From Propionibacteriaceae bacterium (lineage in GTDB: Bacteria > Actinomycetota > Actinomycetes > Propionibacteriales > Propionibacteriaceae): a stretch of DNA of 64,000 nt. Both the position numbers and the translations under genes were made by a program. Positions 1-10,696 of this stretch are shown here, one piece after another. The notes beneath the pieces were generated by a model. It searched no databases, was not told the origin of the DNA, and worked only from the letters and a program-made list of their open reading frames with translations. Numbering within the stretch: position 1 is the first letter of the stretch; each line of letters starts with the position of its first letter. The DNA lies in NCBI GenBank assembly GCA_017306015.1, contig JAFKJK010000012.1, positions 120,537 through 184,536 of the forward strand. Direction: 5' to 3'.

Positions 1-376
1 GGCTGGTGGAGTACTGGACAGAGCCGATGCTCCTTGCCCGGTAGCGGGTCTCCTCACGCGCGGACTGCCGTCGGCTCACGCGCCCGAGTCTAGGCACCGC
101 CGGCAGGTCCGCGCCCAGCCCCCTTGCCTCTGGTTGTCCGCACCGTCCCATCGCAACCACACCGTGCCGGCTGGTGGTGGTTGTGGCGGCCCCGATCGGG
201 CTCGAAACCACGGCGGCCCATCACGATCACCGGGCTCGCCGGCCGGGCCCGCCCACAACCACGATTGCCTGGCGGCCGTCTGTCCGACGCGGTCATATCG
301 GAGAGGCGGCGGCGATCACCGGCCACGTGGACAGGCGGCGCCACGTGGACAGGCGGCGCTACGTAAACAGGCGGCG
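1..376. other. Intergenic region with repeats, no confident gene
   Basis: No convincing gene lies here. A 14-codon open stretch at 3-44 (plus strand, ending in TAG) could be the 3' end of a gene outside the window but is too short to support. The middle holds copies of an AACCACCA-type repeat (family C) and the right end holds an 18-bp tandem repeat running into the 3' end of the VOC gene. Longer frames here overlap these repeats and have no recognisable protein character. Confidence 0.5.
130..280. repeat. Family C dispersed repeat, cluster 1
   Basis: Several copies of a short motif resembling ACAACCACCA followed by GA and a GCACGG-like end occur in both orientations: near 154 and 251 reading AACCAC, and at 172-184 reading GGTGGTGGTTGTG on the opposite strand. 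The region 172-210 (GGTGGTGGTT, then GGCCCCGATCGGGCTC, then AACCAC) aligns with 5641-5680. It is non-coding. The assignment is by eye and the copies are degenerate. Confidence 0.5.
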
Positions 377-394
377 CTACGTGAACAGGCAGAA
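323..394 (-). repeat. Four 18-bp tandem units overlapping the VOC gene 3' end
   Basis: Four consecutive 18-bp units (323-340, 341-358, 359-376, 377-394) share the pattern CTACGTGAACAGGCGGCG or close variants. The unit at 377-394 is the last six codons, stop included, of the minus-strand VOC gene. The other three lie directly downstream, so they look like tandem duplications of the gene's own 3' end. Because 18 bp equals six codons, the frame is preserved. Two of the downstream units have TGG where the gene has TAG. Confidence 0.85.
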
Positions 395-784
395 CGGATG
401 CCCGGCCGGATCGAACAGCACCCGGACGTCCTCCTGAGGCTGGACGGACGCCACCCTCGCGCCGCACTCGACGGCCCACTGGGTGGCGGCGTCCAGGTCG
501 TGCACGTGGATGTCGAAGTGCTGGGTCGCCGTCTGCCGACCCTGCTCGGCCGGCCAGACCGGCGGCGTCCAGTGGCGCTCGTACTCGAAGTTCACCGTCA
601 ATGCTCCCGCAGCGAGCTGCGCCCAGCCCGCCTCTGGCGGCTCGTCCGGCAACGGCGGCTCGGACGCCGTCAGCGTGGCGCCCAGCAGACGGGCGTAGAA
701 GTCGGCGAGCGCACGCGGGGCCGGGCACGAGACCGTGATCGAGGTCAGGTGCAGGGACGGCCGCTCGTTCACGCCAACGTTCAT
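377..784 (-). CDS. VOC-fold (glyoxalase/bleomycin-resistance superfamily) protein
   Basis: Predicted protein of 135 residues, the usual size of a single-module pair of VOC repeats. The N-terminal half carries the betaalphabetabetabeta pattern around SCPAPRALADFYARLLGA. The C-terminal half has HFDIHVHDLDAA and ends in DPAGHPFCLF, typical of small actinobacterial VOC proteins. Such folds bind a metal and a small substrate, but the substrate here cannot be read from sequence. I chose ATG at 784; a TTG at 820 would add 12 residues with no better ribosome site. The gene is divergent from the methyltransferase at 829 with only about 44 bp between them, so the two probably share a promoter region. 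The 3' end has been amplified into an 18-bp tandem repeat. Confidence 0.85.
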   Translation of the reverse strand: MNVGVNERPSLHLTSITVSCPAPRALADFYARLLGATLTASEPPLPDEPPEAGWAQLAAGALTVNFEYERHWTPPVWPAEQGRQTATQHFDIHVHDLDAATQWAVECGARVASVQPQEDVRVLFDPAGHPFCLFT

Positions 785-828
785 ACCCAGGAGCCTGACT
801 GTTTGCCCACCACAACCCAAGACCTACG

Positions 829-1497
829 ATGGCGACCATGCCCGGCTCATCACCACTGCCACGGGGCGCGACCATCGAGGGCGCGCTCCCTGACGCCGGC
901 TCCGCCTACGACGGTCACGCCGCGCTCTACGACCGGCTGGTCGCCTCGCGGATCTACAACCACCTCGCCTGGTCAGCCGACCCCGTTGACTACGAAGGCT
1001 TCGCGCGCCGGGCCGTCACCTCGGCGTCCGGCCCGCTGCTCGAAGTCGCCGCCGGGACCGCCATCGCCTCGGCACCCGCCTACCGGGCCAGCGACCGTCC
1101 GGTCGTGGTCACTGACCGCTCCCGCGACATGCTCACTCACGCCGCCCGGCGACTGGCCGACGGCGGTCGGGTGCGTCCCGGCGTCCGGTTCGTACAGGCG
1201 GACGCGTTCGACCTGCCGTTCGCGCCGGGCACCTTCGACACTGTGCTCTGCCTCGGCTTCCTGCACCTCGTCGACGACCCGCTCGACCTGAGCCGCCGGC
1301 TGCGGCGGCAGCTGCGTCCCGGCGGACGGCTGTTCTTCAGCTCGCTCGTCCCGGCCACGCGCGTCGGGAGCGCCTACCTGACCCTGCTGCATCGGGCCGG
1401 CCAGGTCGCGACCCCGCGGACGCCGAACGACCTCGCCCAGCTCTTCGGCACGACCGTCCGCCGCCGCGGTTGCATGGCCTACGTCGAACTCGGCTGA
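829..1497 (+). CDS. Class I SAM-dependent methyltransferase
   Basis: Protein of 222 residues with the Rossmann-type methyltransferase layout. Motif I is degenerate, LLEVAAGTA near residues 70-78, followed by VVVTDRSRDML (acidic residue binding the ribose), VQADAFDLPF (motif II region) and LRPGGRLFFSSL (motif III region). This resembles the UbiE/COQ5-like Methyltransf_11 group. The substrate is unknown. Start at ATG 829; a second in-frame ATG at 838 is possible. It is divergent from the VOC gene. Confidence 0.85.
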   Translation: MATMPGSSPLPRGATIEGALPDAGSAYDGHAALYDRLVASRIYNHLAWSADPVDYEGFARRAVTSASGPLLEVAAGTAIASAPAYRASDRPVVVTDRSRDMLTHAARRLADGGRVRPGVRFVQADAFDLPFAPGTFDTVLCLGFLHLVDDPLDLSRRLRRQLRPGGRLFFSSLVPATRVGSAYLTLLHRAGQVATPRTPNDLAQLFGTTVRRRGCMAYVELG

Positions 1498-1723
1498 GGA
1501 CCCGACCAGCAGGCTCGCGCGACACGGCTCCGCGTCCCGCCGCAACGCGCAAACCGAAAGGGAGCCGTCAGGACAATGCTCCGACGACCCGTCCGTAACG
1601 GAAATCTGCCGTCCCACCAATGCGCGGCCAGATCGTGCCAGAATCAGCCACAGGTCGGCAACGACGCCGACCCGCCCGCGCAACTCGTAGACCGAGATCG
1701 GGCAAGCAGATGAGGAGTTCCCC
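1498..1723. other. Intergenic gap
   Basis: About 226 bases between the methyltransferase and the next gene. I see no gene, clear hairpin or repeat copy. The last bases carry the GAGGAG ribosome site (1712-1717) of the following gene. Confidence 0.5.
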
Positions 1724-2332
1724 GTGATGCGACGCATCCTGATCCCGCTGATCACCCTCGTCGTCGGAGCCGCTGTGGCCATCGGAGCGATGGCGATGCT
1801 GCCAGGCAGGGAGGCGTTCGGAAGCAAGTCCGAGTCCCGCAACACCCAGATCATCAACTCGATCACCCGCGAAGAGCAGGTCGTGCTGGTGAGCTTGGGG
1901 ATTCAAGGGCTGAAGTCCAAGGAGGAGAAGGGCCAGGTCTTCGGCTTCGACATCCCAGGCAGCGAGCGGGCGGTGTTCCTGCGCTACTCGTTCACCGCCA
2001 AGCTGGGCCTGGAGGGCAAGGACGTCAAAGTGACCCCCACCGGAGAGAAGCAACTCCTGGTTTCCATTCCGGAGTTCATCTTCATCGGACACGCGAACGA
2101 AGACTTCGAGATAGCCGTCCAGAAGGACGGGGCGCTGGGCTGGATGTCGCCCTCGATCGATCCTGCCCAAATGGTCACGGAGATCCTCAACGATGAAGCC
2201 AGGCTCGAGTACGTCAAGTCGCACGACGGCCTGCTGCGGGATCAGGCGAAGACGTTCTACGGCAACATCGTCAGGGCCATCGATCCCACCCTCGACGTCC
2301 AGTTCGAGTTCCGGGCGGGCGGCGCAGGGTAA
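1724..2332 (+). CDS. Membrane-anchored protein, DUF4230-like, unknown function
   Basis: Protein of 202 residues. Residues 5-25 form one hydrophobic segment (ILIPLITLVVGAAVAIGAMA) with basic residues before it, so the rest is probably extracytoplasmic and tethered. The remaining sequence is soluble and mixed alpha/beta with phrases such as EEQVVLVSLGIQG and LLVSIPEFIFIGH. This is reminiscent of DUF4230-type proteins, but I am not certain of the match. Either GTG 1724 or ATG 1727 can be the start; GAGGAG at 1712-1717 is well placed for both. It is monocistronic, followed by a repeat cluster. No function can be assigned. Confidence 0.75.
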   Translation: MMRRILIPLITLVVGAAVAIGAMAMLPGREAFGSKSESRNTQIINSITREEQVVLVSLGIQGLKSKEEKGQVFGFDIPGSERAVFLRYSFTAKLGLEGKDVKVTPTGEKQLLVSIPEFIFIGHANEDFEIAVQKDGALGWMSPSIDPAQMVTEILNDEARLEYVKSHDGLLRDQAKTFYGNIVRAIDPTLDVQFEFRAGGAG

Positions 2333-2362
2333 CGCACCACGACCCGGAAAACGGCGACAGGA

Positions 2363-2526
2363 TCCGCCGTTGCTGCAGTTATCAGGGGGCTCGCGGTCGG
2401 GCCCGCGAAGCGTTCCGCCGCTACTGCAGTTGTGACGGCCAGATCCGGCCTGATAACCACAGGAACGGCGGAGTGGTCGGCGTCGAGCCGGGGACTGTCG
2501 CCCATAACCACAGCAACTGCGGAACG
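2363..2526. repeat. Family B composite repeat, copy 1 (two forward, two reverse units)
   Basis: Four units of about 25 bp lie at 2363-2389 and 2413-2440 (forward) and 2449-2472 and 2501-2526 (reverse). The forward consensus is TCCGCCGTTGCTGCAG followed by TTATCAGGG. The outer and inner pairs could anneal into one long interrupted hairpin. The same ++-- arrangement with nearly the same spacing recurs at 23995-24155. It fills most of the 316-base gap between the DUF4230-like gene and clpB. No gene is seen in this gap. Confidence 0.85.
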
Positions 2527-2648
2527 GAGGACGCCAGGGACACGCCGGCCGCGGTTCGAGGGAGACCGGGCACCGTTCCACAACGGGAAGCGTCGTCGCA
2601 CCGCTCGGCCCGACCGCCCCTCGCCGGTGCCGCTCGCCTGCCCCGCCC

Positions 2649-5246
<2,598 letters not shown>

Positions 5247-5273
5247 CTAGGGGTTCTTCTCCTCTGGAAGCAA

Positions 5274-5296
5274 AGTTGAGTTCACTAGACTCAACT
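5274..5296 (-). promoter_or_regulatory. HAIR operator (HspR-binding) of clpB
   Basis: A perfect inverted repeat AGTTGAGT, 7 bases, ACTCAACT. This is the HspR-associated inverted repeat known from Streptomyces and mycobacterial dnaK and clpB promoters. It lies just upstream of the clpB start, and its arms match those of the second HAIR of dnaK. Confidence 0.93.
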
Positions 5297-5929
5297 AGCT
5301 TATCCCTTCGCCTATTCCGATGTCAGGCCCAGGTAGCACCGCGCCCCGCACCGACGGCGAGCGGACGGCGGGCGCGTCAGAGGATCCGGTCGTAGCGCTG
5401 GCCCCGCACCGTCGATCTGGACGCCGCGGTCTTCAGCCGCGACGCGCCATGCTTGTCCGTCCCTGCCGCCGAGTCGAGTGCGGCCCACGCTGGACCCCGG
5501 CCGGCACCTGGCTGAGAGCCGCCGACGTGGAGCCGCTCCGGTCCGCTCGTTGAGGCGGGCACCGCGAGCGCCACCGCTCGTGCCAGCTGATGGTCGAAAT
5601 AGACGCCTCCACGGCAAGCCGCAGGACGCCGAGCCAGACGGTGGTGGTTACCAGGCCCTGATCCGGCTCCAGAACCACCACGATCTAGCACGGAGCCCGC
5701 CGGGCCCCATGCGGCCACGCCACAACCACCATGAACCAGCACGAAACGCGCGGGACGGCCGAGACGCCGTCCGGCGTCGCGGACCACCGACGGCACCGCC
5801 GCAATCCCGTCCCGACAGCGATCACCGACTCGGACCTCCAGGCGCTGGAGCGAAACGTGCGATGGGAGCAACCTGGAGACGGACGCTGAGTCGCTCCGCG
5901 TCGGGACGCGTCCGCGCGAGGCAGCGATG
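5297..5929. other. Long intergenic region, no gene recognised
   Basis: About 630 bases between the clpB promoter and the family A array. Open frames exist on both strands but run through repeats and have no recognisable domain. It contains family C copies at 5638-5746. The stretch 5747-5929 shows no structure I can name. Confidence 0.5.
5638..5746. repeat. Family C dispersed repeat, cluster 2
   Basis: Copies read GGTGGTGGTTACC (5642), AGAACCACCACGATC (5671) and ACAACCACCATGA (5722). The stretch 5641-5680 aligns with 172-210 in cluster 1: inverted GGTGGTGGTT and AACCACC arms around a GGCCCTGATCCGGCTC core. It is non-coding and the function is unknown. Confidence 0.5.
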
Positions 5930-6176
5930 TGAACCGACGCACGTGCCCCCGATCGTTCAGTCCCCGACGGTGAACCGAAGTACCTGTCCCCGACCGTTCA
6001 GTCCCCGACGGCGAACCGAGGTACCTGTCCCCGACCGTTCACGACCGCGCGGTGAACCGAAGTACCTGTCCCCAATCGTTCAGTCCCCTGTGAACCGAGG
6101 TACCTGTCCCCGACGGTTCAGTCCCCGAATGTTCACGGCTGCGCGGTGAACCGAAGTACCTGTCCCCGACGGTTCA
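5930..6176 (+). repeat. Family A palindromic repeat array, cluster 1
   Basis: Near-full 30-bp copies lie at 5971-6000, 6012-6041, 6053-6082, 6091-6120 and 6147-6176, all in the same orientation, with a degenerate copy at 5930-5959 and a fragment at 6121-6135. Each has TGAACCG and CGGTTCA-type arms around AAGTACCTGTCCCC. Spacers are 8-26 bp and partly shared (GTCCCCGACGG, ACGACCGCGCGG). The last copy ends in TTCA, whose complement TGA is the stop codon of the tetR-type gene. Confidence 0.93.
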
Positions 6177-6791
6177 GGCCTCCAGCCCGGCGATCCCGCC
6201 GCGCAGCGTCTCGAACAGCAGCTCGAAGCGCGCTCGCTGGCCATCGACGAGAGCGTCCGGCAGCTCGCCGTCCAGGACCCGGCGAGCAGCACCCACCATC
6301 ACCGTCGCGTAGCCGGAGATGAACAGCGCTGCGAACAGTCTCGCGTCCCCGCCGAAACGCGGATCGCCGTCGAGTTCGTCGCCCAGTTCCCGCTCAAGCT
6401 CGCCGACCAGTTCCCGGGCCCGGGCCACCAGAGCGGGCGACTCGGCAACCGTCCGGAAGAAGGGTGCGGACCGGCTGTCCAGTCCGGAGAATGCGTGCCG
6501 GGTCTCGACCATTCGGAGGGTCAGCTGCCGCAGCGCCTCCAGCGCGTCCACCCCGTCGGGACGCTCACGGATCGTCGACCGGAGCAGGTCGACGGCATCG
6601 ACGGCGCGGTCCAGGAACAGGTCCTCCTTGCGCGGGAAGTGGTTGAAGACCGTCACGCTCGACACCCCGGCCGCCCTCGCCACCTCGGCGACCGTGACCG
6701 CGTCGAAGCCCCGCTCGAGGAACAGCCGGGACGCGATCCCCGAGATCCGGCGCCGCGTCTCCGGACCGCCCCGCTCCCTCGTTCTGGGCAT
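6174..6791 (-). CDS. TetR-family transcriptional repressor
   Basis: Protein of 205 residues. The N-terminal helix-turn-helix is clear at about residues 14-58 (SRLFLERGFDAVTVAEVARA, then AGVSSVTVFNHFPRKEDLF). The C-terminal part is a variable all-helical ligand domain. It is divergent from a drug-exporter gene with a near-perfect palindrome between them, so it very probably represses that exporter until it binds a ligand. Start at ATG 6791, with GAGGA eight bases upstream. The stop codon TGA (6176-6174) is the outer end of a family A repeat copy, so the insertion seems to coincide with the gene end. Confidence 0.92.
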   Translation of the reverse strand: MPRTRERGGPETRRRISGIASRLFLERGFDAVTVAEVARAAGVSSVTVFNHFPRKEDLFLDRAVDAVDLLRSTIRERPDGVDALEALRQLTLRMVETRHAFSGLDSRSAPFFRTVAESPALVARARELVGELERELGDELDGDPRFGGDARLFAALFISGYATVMVGAARRVLDGELPDALVDGQRARFELLFETLRGGIAGLEA

Positions 6792-6805
6792 GCATCCTCA
6801 CTAAC

Positions 6806-6834
6806 TTGACTCACTAAACTTAGTGACTTAACCT
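6806..6834 (+). promoter_or_regulatory. Promoter and TetR operator of the MFS gene
   Basis: A -35-like TTGACT (6806-6811), 17-bp spacer and -10-like TAACCT (6829-6834) place the transcription start at or next to the ATG at 6841. The palindrome TCACTAA-AC-TTAGTGA (6811-6826) sits between the two hexamers, where a bound TetR dimer would exclude RNA polymerase. The same operator would also cover the tetR promoter region. Confidence 0.75.
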
Positions 6835-6840
6835 CAGATT

Positions 6841-8301
6841 ATGTCCTCCGAAGAGACCACAGCCATTGTGGCCGAGTCCACCCCCACAGAACGCGCGTCC
6901 GGCTCGCCCCAGTCACTGCGCGAGGCATGGGTCGCCCTGGCGGGGCTCTCCGCGGTCTTCCTGTTCGAGATGCTCGACAACTCGATCCTGAACGTCGCGC
7001 TGCCCACGATCGGACGCGAGCTGCACGCGTCCACCACCGGCCTGCAGTGGGTGACCGGCGCCTACGCCGTCGTCTACGGCGGGCTGATGCTCGTCTTCGG
7101 CGCCATCTCCGACCGCTTCGGACGGCGTCGGGTCATGCTGATCGGGTTGGCGCTGCTGGCGCTGGCCAGCCTCGCAACCCTCCTCGTCACCACGGCCGCG
7201 CAACTGGTCGCCGTCCGGGTGGCGATGGGCGTCGCTGCGGCGATGACCACGCCGGGGTCGATGGCGCTGGCGTTCCGGCTGTTCGCGTCCGATCGCCTTC
7301 GGATGAGCGCGATCACCCTGATCTCCACGGTCGGCCTGGTCGGCCTCGCGGTCGGCCCGACCGTCGGCGGCTTCGTCCTGGCCGTCGCGCCCTGGCAGGT
7401 GCTGCTGCTGGTGAACGTTCCGGTCGCGGCGCTGGCCTTCGCCGGCATCCGGCTCGGCATCGCCGCGGACGAGCCGGACGGCCTCCACCACGCCCGGATC
7501 GACATCGCCGGCGGTGTCCTCGGCACGGCGACCATCGCGCTGGCCCTGGTGGCTCCGACGCTGTTCGTGAACGAGGGCGCGGCGTCCTGGCTCCCGTGGA
7601 CGGCGACCCTCGCGGCCGCCGCTGCCGCGGTCGGGTTCGTGCTCCGGGAGCGCTCGGCCGAGCATCCGCTGCTCGACCTGACGCTCGTGACGCAGCCGCT
7701 CGTGGCCAGCGGGCTGGCCTACAAGAGCGCGGTCGGGCTCGCCGCCGCCGGCATGACCTATCTGGTCACCCTGCAACTGCAGCTCGACTGGGGCTGGACG
7801 CCGGCGATGGCCGCGATCGGGATGCTCCCCCAGGTGGTGGTCCTGATCGCCGGCGGCGCCGTCGTCAATCCCCTCGTCGACCGGCTCGGGCCGGGGCGTG
7901 CGGCCTGGCTCAGCGCCGCGTCCGTCGTGGCCGGCCTGGCCGTGTTCAGCCTGCTCGGCAGGTTCGGCTACGGCTGGGTCGCGGTGGCTCTCGTCCTCGT
8001 GGCCGCCGGGATGCGCGTGGTCGGCGTCGTGGCCGGTGTCAACGTCCTCAACGGGCTGCCCGAGAACCGGACGGGCATCGGCACCGCCCTGATCGACACC
8101 GTCAGCGAGGTCACCTCGGGAATCGGGATCGCCATCGCCGGGACGATCCTCGCGGCGCTGTTCACCGGCAGCATCGCCACCGTGAGCTGGACGGCCCAGC
8201 AGACCGCGGAGTTCCGTCAGGCCGTGCTGGTCGGCGGCCTCAGCCTCACCGCGCTCGCCGCGGGGCTGGTCGGCTTCGGCCTGGCCCGGTCCCGCAGCTG
8301 A
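6841..8301 (+). CDS. MFS multidrug exporter, DHA2-like
   Basis: Protein of 486 residues with about 14 hydrophobic segments, the DHA2 (EmrB/QacA-type) plan. After a 25-residue polar N-terminus comes FLFEMLDNSILNVALPTIG (TM1, with the acidic residue typical of the family), then the motif A loop ISDRFGRRRVM, and motif C-like GLAVGPTVGGFV in TM5. It probably exports a cationic or hydrophobic compound by proton antiport. No ribosome site precedes the ATG and the predicted transcription start is at the ATG, so it is likely translated leaderless. Divergent TetR control is inferred from the shared operator. Confidence 0.9.
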   Translation: MSSEETTAIVAESTPTERASGSPQSLREAWVALAGLSAVFLFEMLDNSILNVALPTIGRELHASTTGLQWVTGAYAVVYGGLMLVFGAISDRFGRRRVMLIGLALLALASLATLLVTTAAQLVAVRVAMGVAAAMTTPGSMALAFRLFASDRLRMSAITLISTVGLVGLAVGPTVGGFVLAVAPWQVLLLVNVPVAALAFAGIRLGIAADEPDGLHHARIDIAGGVLGTATIALALVAPTLFVNEGAASWLPWTATLAAAAAAVGFVLRERSAEHPLLDLTLVTQPLVASGLAYKSAVGLAAAGMTYLVTLQLQLDWGWTPAMAAIGMLPQVVVLIAGGAVVNPLVDRLGPGRAAWLSAASVVAGLAVFSLLGRFGYGWVAVALVLVAAGMRVVGVVAGVNVLNGLPENRTGIGTALIDTVSEVTSGIGIAIAGTILAALFTGSIATVSWTAQQTAEFRQAVLVGGLSLTALAAGLVGFGLARSRS

Positions 8302-8411
8302 CTGGGCCGGACGAGGACGAGTCCGCCACGCGCCGACTCCTCAGAATCTCATCCATCTCGAGGTGCGCGATGACCGTCCTCCGACGCCCGCCGGCGCACG
8401 GTCGAGACTCC

Positions 8412-9329
8412 TCACCGTGCGGTCGCTGACGCGTCAGGAGAGGCTTCGTTGTCCGACAACCCGGACGCATCCGAGCGCGCCGCCGGGCTTACGCTCGACC
8501 GAGCAGCGAGGAGAGCGACAGCCCCGAACAGGGCGGCGGCGACCACGGCGTAGACCGTGCGCAGGCCGACGCTGCCGGCACCGGCGAGCAGGGACGCGGC
8601 CAGGGCCAACTCGGCGACGAGCAGGCCCGCGGCCAGCCAGCCGTACAGCCGCAGCCCGGGACGCCGCACCACGCCCGCCACCGCGACGACGATCAGCACC
8701 GCGGCGACGACGGCCAGGACGATCCGCAGCACCTGGACGGCCGGCCAGCGGTCGGCGTCCAGCACTCCGAGGGGCCAGCCGAGGCAGCGAGTGAAGGAGT
8801 CCGTCCCGGCGACCGCGATCCCCAGCAGGTGCATCGCGGCGAGGACGCCGAGCGCGGCCCACGCCGTCCGCGCGACCCGATCGGGCGCCCACCCAGGGCG
8901 ATCCAGCAGCAGCCGCGCCTGCAGCATCGCCGCGGTCGCCACCAGGGCGCTGCCCAGATCCAGCATCCCGAGCCACCACGGGATGCCGACCAACACGATG
9001 AGCATCCCGAAGACGCCGGCGGACAGCGTCCCGGCGAGCCCGATCCAGGCCAGTCGCCGCGGCCACGCGTCGGGAAGCTTCCGTCCCAGGATGGCCGCGA
9101 CCAGCACGGCCGGACCGGTGGCCCCGGCGACCACCCGGTGGCTGAACTCGATCAGCGGGTTCGTCGCCAGCCCCGCCCCCGGGGTCGGCAGGAACTGGTC
9201 GCCGTAGCAGCCCGGCCAGTTCGGGCAGGCCGCGCCGGACTGCGTCGCGCAGACCACCGCTCCCATCACGAGGGACGCGAGGGTCAGCCCCGCCGCAGCT
9301 GTGAACCAGCCCCTGGTTGCCGTGGTCAT
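8412..9329 (-). CDS. COX15/CtaA-like membrane protein, divergent
   Basis: Protein of 305 residues with about eight membrane helices. The N-terminal half matches heme A synthase: CATQSGAACPNWPGCYGD (the loop with the Cys pair) and EFSHRVVAG, which holds one conserved heme-ligating His. However, the second helix bundle lacks the usual His at the expected place (WWLGMLDLGSALVATA) and other ligands are not obvious. It may therefore be a non-catalytic or altered paralogue rather than a working heme A synthase. ATG 9329 overlaps the stop of the upstream GT87 gene by 4 bp (ATGA), so the two are translationally coupled. The C-terminal 25 residues are polar and Ser/Ala-rich. Confidence 0.8.
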   Translation of the reverse strand: MTTATRGWFTAAAGLTLASLVMGAVVCATQSGAACPNWPGCYGDQFLPTPGAGLATNPLIEFSHRVVAGATGPAVLVAAILGRKLPDAWPRRLAWIGLAGTLSAGVFGMLIVLVGIPWWLGMLDLGSALVATAAMLQARLLLDRPGWAPDRVARTAWAALGVLAAMHLLGIAVAGTDSFTRCLGWPLGVLDADRWPAVQVLRIVLAVVAAVLIVVAVAGVVRRPGLRLYGWLAAGLLVAELALAASLLAGAGSVGLRTVYAVVAAALFGAVALLAARSSVSPAARSDASGLSDNEASPDASATAR

Positions 9330-10573
9330 GCCGCTTCCGTCCCGGGGACGCCGTCGTCCCGCTGCTCCGGTCCATCCTCCCGCGTTCTGGGGACAGCCGC
9401 GGCCGCACCCAGGAGCAGCACGCCGCCCACGACGCCGGCGTTGACGACGATCTCCTGCCAGGGCCCGTAGGTGCGTTCGACGTTGCCGCCCCGCACCAGC
9501 CACATGTACGGCGCGACCAGGCCCCACGCCACCCAGCCGAGGCCGTACCACCGGAACCAGCCCGGCAGGTCGGACGCCCGCCACAGCACGATGCCCAACG
9601 GGATCAGCCAGACGTAGTGGTGGCCCCACGAGATCGGGGACGCGAGGAGGCTGGCCACCCCGGCCGTACAGATGGCCAGGTCCTCCCGTCCCCGGCGATG
9701 CACCACGGCGGCGGACCAGATGCCGACCGCGAGGACCAGCACGCTGAGCACGAGCCCCCCGCTGCCGGTGGAGCCGGTCAGGCGTGCCCAGGTGCCGAAG
9801 ACCGACTGGTTCGCGGCGTAGATCAGCGTGGCGTTCATGCCGGTGTCGCCGATCACGAGCCGCGTCCAGTAGTACGCCGACTCACCGGGCAGCAGGACGA
9901 ATCCGAGCGCGGTCGCGGCGAGGAACGAGCCGAAGGCGACCAGGCTTGCCTTCAGCCGTCCCGAGAAGAACTGGTAGGCCGCCACCGTAGCCGGGGTCAG
10001 CTTCACCGCGGTCGCGACCCCGACCAGCCAGCCTTCCGGCAGGATGCGGCGGCCGAACACCCGGGGGCCCGGCATCACGTCGAGGATCACGGCCGCGACG
10101 ATGAACAGGCCCAACTGGCCTTGTCCGAGCGTTTCGCGCACCGGGGAGGTGAACAGGATGGCGCCGGTGGTCAGCGCGCTCAGCCGCCACCCCGCAAGGC
10201 CCATCCGGTGGATGATCGCCGCCAGCGCTGCCGTGCACAGCACCGTCCAGAGCGCGGCGGCCTGGGTGCTGGTCAGGTACGCCAGGGGCAGCGTGAACAG
10301 CGCGGCGAAGCCGGGGTAGATCCACAGCAGTCCGTCGGTGTGGAAGATGTCACCGCCGGAGAGCAGGAGTTCGCCGGTGCGGCGATAGACCTCCAGATCG
10401 GCCATCGCGGGGCTCCACGGCCACGCCGGCCCGCCGTGCACCTGCGTGCCGGCCACCCAGAACGCGGCCAGCAGGGGTGGCAGCGACAGCGCGACGCGAG
10501 CCGTCCAGGTGCGCAGCCCGGCTCCGCGCGCTGGGGTCGAGCGGGCTGCGTCCATCCCGGCCAGAGTACTCAC
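9326..10573 (-). CDS. GT87 family (DUF2029) membrane mannosyltransferase-like protein
   Basis: Protein of 415 residues with about ten membrane helices. Typical GT-C/GT87 features are DLEVYRRTG after TM1 (an acidic residue expected to act with the polyprenol-phosphate donor), AVKLTPA, and SPISWGHHYVWL near residue 320. Known GT87 enzymes such as mycobacterial PimE add mannose from polyprenol-phosphate-mannose to lipid glycans outside the membrane. The exact acceptor is unknown. A second in-frame ATG at residue 7 is an alternative start. It forms an operon with the COX15-like gene downstream. Confidence 0.88.
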   Translation of the reverse strand: MSTLAGMDAARSTPARGAGLRTWTARVALSLPPLLAAFWVAGTQVHGGPAWPWSPAMADLEVYRRTGELLLSGGDIFHTDGLLWIYPGFAALFTLPLAYLTSTQAAALWTVLCTAALAAIIHRMGLAGWRLSALTTGAILFTSPVRETLGQGQLGLFIVAAVILDVMPGPRVFGRRILPEGWLVGVATAVKLTPATVAAYQFFSGRLKASLVAFGSFLAATALGFVLLPGESAYYWTRLVIGDTGMNATLIYAANQSVFGTWARLTGSTGSGGLVLSVLVLAVGIWSAAVVHRRGREDLAICTAGVASLLASPISWGHHYVWLIPLGIVLWRASDLPGWFRWYGLGWVAWGLVAPYMWLVRGGNVERTYGPWQEIVVNAGVVGGVLLLGAAAAVPRTREDGPEQRDDGVPGTEAA

Positions 10574-10696
10574 GGGCTCTCACCGCGCTCGACGGCGGAC
10601 GCCGTGGGGATCGCGATCCACGAAGAAGGGCGCGCCGCCGGGTCGACGCCGGCACCGGGAGCTCACCGCGGGCGAGGCGGCTGAGAGAATGCAGGC

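Noticed and set aside
3..44. 3' end of a gene entering from the left edge
   Set aside because: Only 13 codons (reading LVEYWTEPMLLAR) precede the stop; it reads well but cannot be supported.
5930..6176. CRISPR-like array
   Set aside because: Repeats are about 30 bp, but spacers vary from 8 to 26 bp, are partly repeated, orientation changes in other clusters and no cas gene is present.
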